From positions 1 to 42,786 of the forward strand of contig JAFISE010000223.1 in assembly GCA_022560025.1 (NCBI GenBank): a stretch of 42,786 nucleotides of DNA. Reading direction: 5' to 3'. The notes beneath the pieces are model-generated. The model was not told the origin of the DNA. It saw only the letters and a program-made list of their open reading frames with translations, and did no database searches. Source of the stretch: Stagonosporopsis chrysanthemi. Taxonomy: Eukaryota > Ascomycota > Dothideomycetes > Pleosporales > Didymellaceae. Shown piece by piece: positions 23,599 to 32,059 of this stretch; within the stretch, counting starts at the first letter, position 1, and the number at the start of each line of letters is the position of its first letter. The position numbers and the translations under genes were made by a program.

Positions 23599-23980
23599 TA
23601 GTCTAAAGACATAAGATAAGAGTAGCATACAACTTCTTAGAGTAAGTTGCACCTCTGCTAGGACTTGCAGCCTTTGCACTTGTCTTTGCCTAGTACACGT
23701 CTGTTAAAAGGGGGTTCCTCTCCAAAGTCACGTGTGCACAAGGTATTCTGAAAACCGTTATACCATACCTGCAACCTGCAGCCTGTAACCTGCAAGTCTG
23801 ATGGGGCCGAGCGCGCCCGCGGGCAGCATAAAAGCCAACGCGACGCGTCACACAACACCTCTTGCATTGCACAATCATAGATGTCTTTGCCGCTGTGTTC
23901 GCTCACCACCCTACGCTGTCGCCTACGCACGCACCTTGACGCGTTCCACGCAACCATAAACCCATAGCCTTGATAAGCGC
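23599..23980. other. Left edge of GC-balanced island, no convincing gene
   Basis: Composition switches abruptly to GC-balanced at about 23640. A 7-bp tandem repeat sits at 23768-23795. Short open frames on the - strand (23658-23957) look like chance frames in GC-rich DNA. The stretch may hold the ruined upstream part of the RecQ-like helicase that follows. Confidence 0.5.
23768..23795. repeat. Tandem repeat, 4 x 7 bp (CCTGCAA)
   Basis: Four units CCTGCAA, CCTGCAG, CCTGTAA, CCTGCAA. The complement TTGCAGG recurs in the 20-bp repeats at 30416. Confidence 0.8.
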
Positions 23981-25275
23981 TTGCTCACCGTCTGCCGCAA
24001 CAAGCGCACCTCGCAGCCCAACATTGCCTACTCTGTCCTCAACTACTCGCGGTGCTTATACGACAAGGGCAAGCTCCACAGGACAGTTCTAGACCTTGCG
24101 CTCGAAGCTTCAGCTCTATAACCGCGACGCGCAGATCATTGTGTACTGCCCCACACGGGACGAGACGCGGCAAGTTGCTAGGGCCCTCAGGTGCGTCGCC
24201 TTTACTAGCGACATAGGCACTGAGGAGGACAAGACCTGCTAGGTGCGCGCCTTCGCCCACGGCGACCTGCGCCTGTGCGCCGCAACCAACATGCTCGGCC
24301 TTAGGCTGGATGCGCCCAAGACGTGGGTCATCATCCACATCGCCATGTGCTCCGCCCTAGCGGCGTACGTCTAGGAGAGTGGCCGCGCAGGCCCCACCAG
24401 CGCGCCCAGCGCAGCCATCGTGCTCGTGCCGCGCTGGCGCACCAAGACTGGCCACCTCCACCGCTCTTCCCACGCGTGGACAAGCACGCCAGGGCCTTCC
24501 TCGAGGCCACGGCGTGCTGCCGCATCACCATCAACAGCTACATGGACGGCCGGCAGGACCAGCGCCAGTGCGAGGTCGGCGAGGCCGCGTGCGACCTGTG
24601 CGCCGCCGGCCGTCGAGGCACCAAGCGGCCGGCAGACACAGCGCTGGAGCGAGACTCCAGCGAGCCGCCCGTGGTGGACGACGCCCATCGCCTGGAGGAT
24701 GCGGTGGGCATGGAGCAGAGCCGCCTCGACATGGAACGCCGCCGCGCCGCCCTGGATCGCGCGCACCAGCTCAAGCGCCTAGAGCGCCATCTGCGCCAGT
24801 GGCAAGATTGTTGTTCGCACTGCAAGGGCGACCTGAGCGTGGACGAGGAGCACTCGCTGGCCGATTGCCCGACGCAGGCGAGGGTGCCCCGTGGCACAGC
24901 CCACTATCAAGACATGCTGCAGAAGTTCGTGCAGTGGCAGCCCTTCTCCGGCTGCTATCGCTGCCACGTGCCGCAGGCCATCTGCGACCAGTGGGAGGCC
25001 ACAGACGAGAAGGGAGCCTTCTAAGACCGCGCCGACGGCTCGTGCCAGTTCTTCGGCGTCATGCACACTGCCGTCGCCACGCTGCTGGCCCGCAAGCGAT
25101 TCATCGTCCGCAAGTAGGCGGGGCCGCTAATAATCCAGGCAGGCATGCCACCCCCCCCCCCATACGCTGCAGCACATTATATCTTTCTTTGGCCAGCGGG
25201 TGGAGATGGACCAGCGGGACGCGAGCAGGATGGCTGAGCTGCTGCTGGCGTTCAGCAAGGGCCAGCTTAGGTAGT
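23981..25275 (+). pseudogene. RecQ-type (telomere-linked-helicase-like) DNA helicase remnant
   Basis: C-terminal part of a superfamily 2 helicase. The second RecA-like domain is plain in pieces: 'NIAYSVLNYSR' (about 24019), 'AQIIVYCPTRD' (24132), 'LCAATNMLGLRLDAP' (24271-24330) and, at 24372-24390, a TAG where Gln is expected followed by Glu-Ser-Gly-Arg-Ala-Gly, the RecQ motif VI. The segment 'MDGRQDQRQCEVGEAACDLC' (24541-24600) is typical of fungal telomere-linked RecQ helicases. Breaks: frameshifts near 24117, near 24440 and at the C tract near 25151; stops at 24240, 24372, 25022 and 25114. The three stops at 24240, 24372 and 25022 fit CAG/CAA to TAG/TAA changes. Coding sense resumes to a TAG at about 25273. 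The N-terminal helicase domain is missing. Confidence 0.8.
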
Positions 25276-25385
25276 GTACTGTCCATGTATACTGTCGAAG
25301 CAGGAGTCAAGTGCATTTTCTACCGCAAACATACCCCCAGCGTGCAGGTACATGTGACCTGTGATGCCCTTTGCCCATGATTCTC

Positions 25386-25455
25386 GTTGCCCACCGAAAT
25401 GCAAGTTGCTCACCGAGATGCAAGTTGCTTACTGAGACGCAAGTTGCCCAGTGCC
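25386..25455 (+). repeat. Tandem repeat, 3.7 x 19 bp
   Basis: Units close to GTTGCTCACCGAGATGCAA at 25386-25404, 25405-25423, 25424-25442, and a partial at 25443. It lies just downstream of the RecQ-like remnant. Confidence 0.9.
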
Positions 25456-25639
25456 TAAGAGGCTCGCCGGCTGCAAGCAGTCTTGGTGGAACAGCCTGAG
25501 CTATCTTGGCGCTACTGCTTTGCCAGGCTCCTTGCTCAGTGCCAGTAGTTCGATAGTTCTGGCAGCCACGCCGTCGTGATAGAACCGAGGGGCGACCAGC
25601 AGTGCGTTGCTGCAAGTTGCTGGCTGCCTCGCACTACTA

Positions 25640-26330
25640 CACGAACAGCCGCAGTTGAATGGCGACTAACAGGCTAGAAGCGTCGACGATCCAAAGAAGC
25701 AGAAGGGTAGCCGTTCAAGCAGGATCTTGCAGCGCTGGGCGACTGTCTTCTTTATCTACCTCTGCCTGATCAGCGCCTTATGTCGCAAGACAATAGAGTT
25801 GAGTGTCTTGAAGCCGTTGTAGATGCTCTTAGGAAGTACTAAAGCATGCAGAGTAAGCGCGTCGACCACATCGTACACTGGAGCCATTCACCCCTGCTGT
25901 TCGTCCTCGTACGCCAGCTGCCAAGCAGCTCGTTTCGTGAAAGGAATTCGATAAATCTAGCCGACTTCTTCAACAAGGAGCAAGCAGCCAGTCGATCTTG
26001 CACCGGCCTGCCTGCTCTCTTCGGGGTGCTCCTCGTTGCCTGGACCTGCAAGAGAGAGGCAGACGCGAGTGCAGCGTGGGCGATGCTTGTGCTACAAAGG
26101 TTCTGCGAACCACAACATCACACGAGTTGGCGAATAATTCACCACCCACCCAAACGCGGCCGAAACGATCCCAAGCTGCAGAAACCAGCTTGTGCGACCA
26201 GCTCAGTGCACACGGCTAGCTCCTGCCAACCCTCGACGCCATATGCACCCTCACCGCGGCAAGGGGTGCGCTACTGGAGCACAACAACCGAACGCGCACG
26301 TCACAGCTCCTAGCAGGCTGCACAGGGCAT
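25640..26330 (+). pseudogene. Possible decayed coding stretch, unrecognised
   Basis: One + strand frame reads as plausible protein from about 25640 through 26313, interrupted by TAG near 25672, TAG near 25709 and TAA at about 25840. It includes 'FKQDLAALGDCLLYLPLPDQ' upstream and 'VDHIVHWSHSPLLFVLVRQL' after the last stop. The stops again fit C-to-T changes in Gln codons. I do not recognise the protein and the frame may be chance, since GC-rich DNA leaves long open frames. Nothing else is seen between 25456 and 26469. Confidence 0.25.
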
Positions 26331-26469
26331 ACCTAACCCACAACGACACCATATCACCTAGTTGCACAGCACGCAGATCACATCAAGGTTATTATTAGAT
26401 TTAAGCTCGCATACAGCAGCAATCTTATCCAATCACCGGGCCGCACCCCTTACCCCTCCTGTCCTGCCC

Positions 26470-29400
26470 CTACACATACTCTCCCACCCTGGAGTCCACG
26501 TCTTCCGATTCCGGGTCGTCCTCGCTCACCTCAAGCATCTCGTCGTCGTCCTGAGTAAGATCGATGGCGTCGGCAACGGCATTACCTTCCTCGATCTTCA
26601 CCGCGTGGCCTGCCTTGAGGGCCGCCAGGAATTTGGACTTGGCGTCGTTCTTGTCCACGATCCTCGTCTCAATCGTCTTCCGGGCTTCGGCCACCTTGCG
26701 GCTGGGGTTGACGGTGGTGAGCCAGAGGACCTTGCAGTCCATGGTCTGTCCGATGCGGTGCTGGCGCTTCCCTACCTGGATGGGGTCGTTGTTGTTCGTC
26801 GGCGGGTCGAAGCCGATCAGGAGGTGGCCTTCGGTGAGGGTGACTGAGTGCGCGATGGTCTTGGTGGCGGCGATGAGGATGTCGGCTTCGTCGTCCAGCT
26901 GCTCCGTCGCAGGGTCCCAGAAGCGTTGCCACGTCGAAAGGTTGTTCGTGCGAGTGTTCCCATCAATGACGCTGACGACGCGCTTCTCGCCGTATTTCCG
27001 CACGAGGTGCGCCCACAGCAGCGCGCGAGTGAAGCGCAGTCCCACTACGATTACAATCTTGCTGCGGTATTGAACGGTGCGGGTTCCGTCCGTCGTGCGC
27101 ACCTCGGCCTTGCTAACATCCGACTCGAGCGCCGCGATATGCTGCTCAACGATCTCCACCTTTTTCGAATGCGCGCAGGCCTCGGGGGCAATGTGCCAGA
27201 TGAACGATCTCCGCACGTTGTCGTCGCTGGCTATGCTCTTAGCCACGAGTTTGTTGTTCTTGGAGATGCAGATGGTGTCCAGGCCGCCAAAGTGTTTGGT
27301 GTCCTCGGGGTGCTTCTCGAGCCAGCCTCGTATCGCGTTGATCGTGTTGGGCAGGCAGCTTACCGTACGCGCCACCAGGTAGGCGCTGGGGTTGGACGCG
27401 GCGAGGGTGGGACGGTCGGGCTTCTTGTCCGGTCGGGATCCGTCCGCGACCCAGGCCTGCATCATTGCTGCGTGCATCTCCTTCTGCCCTGCCCGGACGA
27501 GACCCTCGGCGGCCTTGACCTCCTTCCACATATCGGGCGAGTGCCTGACGGGGATGTGCTCGATCGTCAGCTTGACGTCCAGGATGGAGAGGGGCTTGCC
27601 CCATGGGTCCACGCTCGACGCGTCGCGGGCCATCATGAAGTGCCCCACCACGGCCGCGAACACGGCGTTGAAGTTCTCCACCGACGAGTTCTGGCCGAGC
27701 TTGCCGTGGCGCTCCTTGGCAGTGTCGTCGCTGGGGTGGAGGTAGGCTTGGAAGACGGCCATCCATCCTCTCTTCAGCTCAACGTGGTCAAGGTTATTCG
27801 GCTGGTCAGGGCCAAGCAGAGCCTTCACGCCCGGATCGGCAGAGGCTTGATCCATCACCCTCGCGCACACCTTGGCGGCAAACGTCGTGAGCAAACTCGC
27901 ACCGTTGTTCAGAGCGGTGCCTGTGATGAACAGGACACCCGGCGGCTGCTTGCTCTTCTCGCACCCAGCGAGGAAGGGGTCGACGATCTCGCGGTACGTC
28001 AGCGTCTCCGCCCCAGGTGCCATGTGCACCTCATCGACCACAACACACGATGCGTAGCGCAGCTCGACGACCTCGAAAACATCCTTGCGCCTACCCCTCA
28101 CGACGTACTTCCTCGCCCTGGTGGCCTGCAGGGGGAAGGTGCCGTCTCTCACGGTCGACCGCGTCTTGAGCGATGTAGCCATGAGGTTGCTGATCTCAGT
28201 CGCCTTGTTGGACCACGCAGTTGTGTGGGCAGCCTTGATCTGGTCGAGATCTTGCCTCAGACCCTTGAGCAACTTGACGTCGTGCTCGTCAAGGATACAA
28301 CCAATGTGGTTCCTCCAAGAATTGTTGGTGCAGACAATGATGTACCGCGTGCTGGTAGGCGGCGGTGTCGATTCAGTGGCATCCTTGTGATGCTCCCACG
28401 TGGTTTCTGAGGTTGTCTCTGTTGCAGCGTTCTTGTGGGGGATCGTCTGACCGTGCACAGGTCGTGCGTTGTCCCAGTCTGGCAGAGGGACCAGCTCTGC
28501 CCACTCGGCGTCGGACATCTTGGCGGATATACCACTGGCCTTGCCGCGGTACCTCTCCACAAGCTGCTGGCCAGTGTTGTGGAGCACGATCAGCTTTGGC
28601 TTCCACGATCCTACGAGGTGGCTGTGAGCTGCGTCGCCTCCAAACACCTGCGCAAAAGACTTGACCCACACCTCAACGCCGTTGGAGCTGGCCGAGATGA
28701 ATGTCGCGCCGATCTTGGGTAGGCACCCGTTCAGCTTGCCGTCCTTGAGCTGAGGCCAATGCAGCGGATGGCGGTCAGGTGTGGCACTGCGATTGGCTCT
28801 GCCACCGTGCATCTGCGCGACGCTGCGGAGGTTCATGTCGACGGCCAGCATCACCATCAGCGACTTACCGAGACCCATCTCGTCGCCCTGGACGAGCGCG
28901 CTGCGGGGGCCGAACAGGCTGCTGTGCATCTCCACGGCCCCTACGACCTGGTGGGGGTACAGCTTGAGGGTGCTGTTCATGCCGACGTGCGCCTTCAGCG
29001 GGATGCAGTTGTTCTTGTATCTACTGGGGTCCTGCAGGTCGCCAAGGCCAATGTCAAACGTGTCTGCAGCGCGCTGCCACGCATCAAGCGCGGCTCTCTG
29101 CGCCAGTCCGTACGCAGTCACAGCAGCAGGCCGGCTCAACGCGTACTTTGTCGCTGCTTCGTTTGCGCGGGCATTGCGCGAGTCGTCGGCGTCGTCGGCT
29201 TCCTGGCCCCCGATGGCGAATTCATCGTCCTCCTCCGACTGCTGGAGCTCCTGAATTGTCCTGGGCTCGCGCTCGCGCTCGTCGGGACTATCGCTCTCCT
29301 CCGAGGCCGCGCCGTAGTCATCGGAGTTGTACGAGTCCGCTCGCTGCTTGCCCTTGCCCTTGGTTGGCTGGAAGCTGTCGTCTGAGTCGGAATCGTCTGA

Positions 29401-30339
29401 GTCAGAATCGTCGGAATCGGAGTTGGTGGACGGGGCCTTGGGTGGAGCGCGGCGTCGGAACTTCCGCAGCTTGCACTTGTTCCTACTCGACTTGTCCGAG
29501 TCCGAGTCGCCGTCGCTAGGCGGAGTGGGAGGTGACGGATTGGGAGGTGGCTGAGTGGGATGTTTCTGCAGCAGACGCATGACATTGCCAATGTTACCGC
29601 CAACATCTCCAGTGCGTACCGGCTTAGTGTCAGGGTTCGACGGTGGAGTCGTCTTAGGAGGAGGTCGCAACGGAGGAGCTTCAGGCATCTGATCGTCGAG
29701 GTCATGCGGTTGCGCACCCAACCCTTGACCAGGAGCCTGGGAAACGCCTGCACCGCTGTCGGCCGGGGCGCCCTCCATGTTTACCTCATGATTGACCTCA
29801 AGATTGACCTCACGATTGACCCTGGAGGTGGTGACACACAGACGGCCGGTAGGGATGTCGCGAAGCGCTAGCCCAAGCCCTAACTGCGTGCGAATCGAGG
29901 CGTCCTGTTTGGGGCGCGGGGAGAGGAAGATCTCGTTCTTGAAGTCAAACCCGCTGCCCTCGGTGGAGAACGCGTTTAACTCAACCAACAGCTTCGCCCA
30001 GCTCAAGGTCGAGGGGCGATTGTCGTCCTCTAGCGAATCCGCAGGGTACTCTGCGACAATTTCCCCCTTCTGTCCATCGATGACGGCCGTGAGCTCGATC
30101 ATGGACTTGCTGAGGTCTGGTTCTGCAGCAGGGTGGGCGGAGAGGCGGAGAGTGTCCCCGTAGACGGGTGTGGTGCGGAACGTCGAACTTCTGGCGTCAT
30201 GGCCGACGGTGGGCGACCCGCTGCGCCCCGACTTGAGCCGCTTGGGAGCTGCTTGCGGGCCCGAATCGCTGGAACGACGCCTGGTGCGACTGCGACTATT
30301 GTCGGGCGCGTCCGCGGCGGCGTCAGGGACGTCCGGCAT
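26470..30339 (-). CDS. SNF2-family DEAD/DEAH-like helicase, intact, intronless
   Basis: A 1289-residue ATP-dependent DNA translocase, presumably nuclear and acting on chromatin or DNA repair. Motifs seen: Q-like 'LYPHQVVGA' (460-468); Walker A 'GDEMGLGKS' (485-493); Walker B Asp-Glu-Val-His (769-772); motif III 'GTALNN' (807-812); motif V region 'ILIAATKTIAHSVTLTEG' (1154-1171); and motif VI 'GKRQHRIGQ' (1190-1198), close to the SNF2 'GRxHRIGQ'. The gap of about 280 residues between motifs I and II is long. Residues 1-450 are mostly disordered: 'EVN' repeats (173-188), Pro-rich, and Ser-Asp repeats (306-322). The tail has Ile-Asp-Leu-Thr (1259-1262) before acidic residues, a SUMO-interaction-like motif. 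The ATG has A at -3. It is the only large gene in the window free of stops. It is not assignable to a named subfamily by eye; a transposon- or subtelomere-borne helicase is possible. Confidence 0.88.
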   Translation of the reverse strand: MPDVPDAAADAPDNSRSRTRRRSSDSGPQAAPKRLKSGRSGSPTVGHDARSSTFRTTPVYGDTLRLSAHPAAEPDLSKSMIELTAVIDGQKGEIVAEYPADSLEDDNRPSTLSWAKLLVELNAFSTEGSGFDFKNEIFLSPRPKQDASIRTQLGLGLALRDIPTGRLCVTTSRVNREVNLEVNHEVNMEGAPADSGAGVSQAPGQGLGAQPHDLDDQMPEAPPLRPPPKTTPPSNPDTKPVRTGDVGGNIGNVMRLLQKHPTQPPPNPSPPTPPSDGDSDSDKSSRNKCKLRKFRRRAPPKAPSTNSDSDDSDSDDSDSDDSFQPTKGKGKQRADSYNSDDYGAASEESDSPDEREREPRTIQELQQSEEDDEFAIGGQEADDADDSRNARANEAATKYALSRPAAVTAYGLAQRAALDAWQRAADTFDIGLGDLQDPSRYKNNCIPLKAHVGMNSTLKLYPHQVVGAVEMHSSLFGPRSALVQGDEMGLGKSLMVMLAVDMNLRSVAQMHGGRANRSATPDRHPLHWPQLKDGKLNGCLPKIGATFISASSNGVEVWVKSFAQVFGGDAAHSHLVGSWKPKLIVLHNTGQQLVERYRGKASGISAKMSDAEWAELVPLPDWDNARPVHGQTIPHKNAATETTSETTWEHHKDATESTPPPTSTRYIIVCTNNSWRNHIGCILDEHDVKLLKGLRQDLDQIKAAHTTAWSNKATEISNLMATSLKTRSTVRDGTFPLQATRARKYVVRGRRKDVFEVVELRYASCVVVDEVHMAPGAETLTYREIVDPFLAGCEKSKQPPGVLFITGTALNNGASLLTTFAAKVCARVMDQASADPGVKALLGPDQPNNLDHVELKRGWMAVFQAYLHPSDDTAKERHGKLGQNSSVENFNAVFAAVVGHFMMARDASSVDPWGKPLSILDVKLTIEHIPVRHSPDMWKEVKAAEGLVRAGQKEMHAAMMQAWVADGSRPDKKPDRPTLAASNPSAYLVARTVSCLPNTINAIRGWLEKHPEDTKHFGGLDTICISKNNKLVAKSIASDDNVRRSFIWHIAPEACAHSKKVEIVEQHIAALESDVSKAEVRTTDGTRTVQYRSKIVIVVGLRFTRALLWAHLVRKYGEKRVVSVIDGNTRTNNLSTWQRFWDPATEQLDDEADILIAATKTIAHSVTLTEGHLLIGFDPPTNNNDPIQVGKRQHRIGQTMDCKVLWLTTVNPSRKVAEARKTIETRIVDKNDAKSKFLAALKAGHAVKIEEGNAVADAIDLTQDDDEMLEVSEDDPESEDVDSRVGEYV

Positions 30340-30800
30340 GGTAGAGGCCTATCTTCGCTGGTGTCGGTGCAGGAACTGGAAGCAAGCTGTCGAAAGAGGT
30401 CGCAGGCTGTAGCGAGTTGCAGGTTGACCAGCCAAGTTGCAGGTTGACCAGCCAAATTGCAGGTTGTGGCATGGAAAAAACGGCGGATGCGCTAGCGCGG
30501 TCAACGGCCCGCGTGACCAAGCGCTTGAAGTGAAGGTGAAAGTCAAGACGAGGAGCTTCATCGTGATCCGTCACCAGCCTTCCACCTGTGCCGCTAAACT
30601 TTCCTTAGCTATAGAAAGCCCCTGCCCGCGATTGCCTTGGCTCTGCTAGCAAACCAAGGTATTGCCATTACATCGACGACAGAAATACAAAGTAACAACA
30701 AACACGGTGCGACATGAAAATTTACCCAGACAGGTGTATATACATACAACGCTGTCCTGCAGTGTGCTGTAGTCTGCAGTCCACTGCTGCAGTAATTCTA
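30340..30800. other. Upstream region of helicase gene
   Basis: Contains the 20-bp tandem repeat at 30416 and otherwise no recognised gene or clear promoter element. Short frames here are chance. Confidence 0.5.
30416..30467 (+). repeat. Tandem repeat, 2.6 x 20 bp
   Basis: Two exact units GTTGCAGGTTGACCAGCCAA (30416-30435 and 30436-30455) and a partial third. It lies 77 bp upstream of the helicase start codon, so it could bear on that promoter. The core TTGCAGG also appears, inverted, at 23768-23795. Confidence 0.9.
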
Positions 30801-31196
30801 GGCTGGCGAACGGGTTTAGGGTACCCAGCAACGGGTAGGGGTTGGGTCGGTGTCGTACGAGCTAGAGGTAAGATGTAGGTAGAGGCAAGATGTAGGTAGA
30901 GGTACCTCTGGCGTAGGTAGGAGTAGTGGTTGGGTCGCACAGACCTAGGATAGTGCTAGGTTAGGGGATATCTACTAGGATACGTAGTAACAGGCTGTGA
31001 TAACTAGCTTATATTGCTAGTGCGTAATACTATCCCAATAATAGTGCAACCCCTACTCTACCTCAACTCTAAGTAGGGCTGACTCAATAGGCCCTACGTA
31101 CGTAGCATTGACCTCGCACAGGTAGGGGTCGAGTAGAGGTCGGGGCAACACGTGACAGTATGTAACTTCTACCCTACCTCTACCTATCTGCTAGCC
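30801..31196. mobile_element. MITE-like element, copy 3 (little mutated)
   Basis: 396 bp, from GGCTGGCGAACGGG to CTATCTGCTAGCC, with imperfect inverted ends. It is collinear with copy 2 (23156-23598): both run from GGCT-GG/AG to the shared right end 'CACGTGACA ... CTACCT'. Here the C and G at many positions are kept where copy 2 has T or A, so this copy escaped most RIP. It contains a 17-bp tandem near 30867-30901. No target duplication is evident. Confidence 0.75.
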
Positions 31197-31299
31197 TGCG
31201 GTAGACTGTTCTCTGCCAGTTAGGAACTAGGCAGAGACCCCTTAGTCTTTACACTTAGCCCGGCTTTCGGTCTTCAGGGCTCTAGAAGCCTACTAGGCT

Positions 31300-31573
31300 G
31301 ACAATTGTAGGGCAGTTTGTAACTAGCAATTACTTCATCGAGCTGTCTATAGTGATTATAGAGCAAGCAATAGAATGCTCCTTTAGCGACTTGAGTGTAA
31401 TAAGAGCTGCGAATAATCAAAGGGTAACCTTGTGAGGAACCTCGGTGCAACCCGTGCCGATTCCGACAAGGACTATCCAACTGACCTTGAGGAGAGCCCT
31501 GAGATCGTCGAGGACTGCCTGAATGACCCTAAGAACCTTAGGGCGGAACAGGGCGAGACGGGCGAGGGCTGCT
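31300..31573 (+). pseudogene. Possible decayed coding stretch, unrecognised acidic tail
   Basis: A + strand frame reads plausibly up to a TGA at about 31571. Its last part is Asp/Glu-rich ('DKDYPTDLEESPEIVEDCLN', then 'DPKNLRAEQGETGEGC'). Upstream in the same frame are three stops, TAG near 31323, TAG near 31384 and TAA near 31412. No family recognised. It may be unrelated to the - strand frame that follows. Confidence 0.3.
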
Positions 31574-31581
31574 GAAGTGTA

Positions 31582-32049
31582 TTACAGCATCCTTGAAAAC
31601 CTCAGGCGAACCGCTGGAATTGTGGATCCAAGACCACGGGCTGGAACGGCTCGGGTGGTAGGCGAGAAGCTTGTTGATTGATGGAAAGCTCCAAGGCCTC
31701 CGTGGGTCGTAGGCAAAGTAGGAAAGGAGGGCACGCTGCTGGCATGACGATACGGCTTGTCGATTTCCACGTAATCCTCCAGCAGAAAATTAGCGTCATG
31801 GCGACGATTCCGCCTGTCGGCCTGAGTCTCGACAGCACGCTCGTCGTCGCTCTTGGGAGCAACGCGGCTACCCCTCCAAGAAGACGGATTGGGCGAGCGG
31901 AGGGCAGCTTGGACACGGCTGGCATACGATGGAGCGTCCAATGGACCCTTGCGCTGCCCCAAGCTGGAAATATCGCGAGCGCCTCGAATCCTGCTCTGAC
32001 GTTCCCGCTCCTGTTCCTGCATGACCAAATCACTCACCTCGGCAACCAA
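31582..32049 (-). CDS. Hypothetical 155-residue frame, uncertain
   Basis: Open on the - strand. The first codon of the open stretch is TTG at 32049; the first ATG is near 32020. Rich in Arg, Ser and Pro, with a Glu/Gln/Arg N-terminus ('MQEQERERQSRIRG') and no recognised motif. The same frame stays open upstream to a TAG near 32171, so it may be the 3' part of a longer broken gene. GC content matches the island. It could be chance; an overlapping frame at 31602-32033 is also open. Confidence 0.3.
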   Translation of the reverse strand: MVAEVSDLVMQEQERERQSRIRGARDISSLGQRKGPLDAPSYASRVQAALRSPNPSSWRGSRVAPKSDDERAVETQADRRNRRHDANFLLEDYVEIDKPYRHASSVPSFPTLPTTHGGLGAFHQSTSFSPTTRAVPARGLGSTIPAVRLRFSRML

Positions 32050-32059
32050 ATGCGCACAA

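Noticed and set aside
23658..23957. 99-codon - strand frame at the island edge
   Set aside because: No motif, Cys/Arg-rich composition of a chance GC-rich frame, and overlapped by another open frame (23690-23878).
24371..24897. Several open frames on both strands around 24331-24897
   Set aside because: Overlap the RecQ-like remnant, whose motifs are only in the + strand frames; the others are low-complexity Arg/Ala/Ser shadows.
26848..28410. 520-codon open frame on the + strand
   Set aside because: Lies wholly inside the helicase gene on the opposite strand; GC-rich codons leave the complementary frame open. No domain is visible and the sense frame has all helicase motifs.
30801..30860. TTTAGGG-like word and G-rich runs near 30810-30845, possible telomere repeat
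   Set aside because: Only one imperfect unit; the G-rich runs belong to the MITE family, as shown by the mutated copies.
31400..31480. Possible tRNA near 31400-31480
   Set aside because: A few tRNA-like words, but no cloverleaf with a proper anticodon stem or T loop could be drawn.
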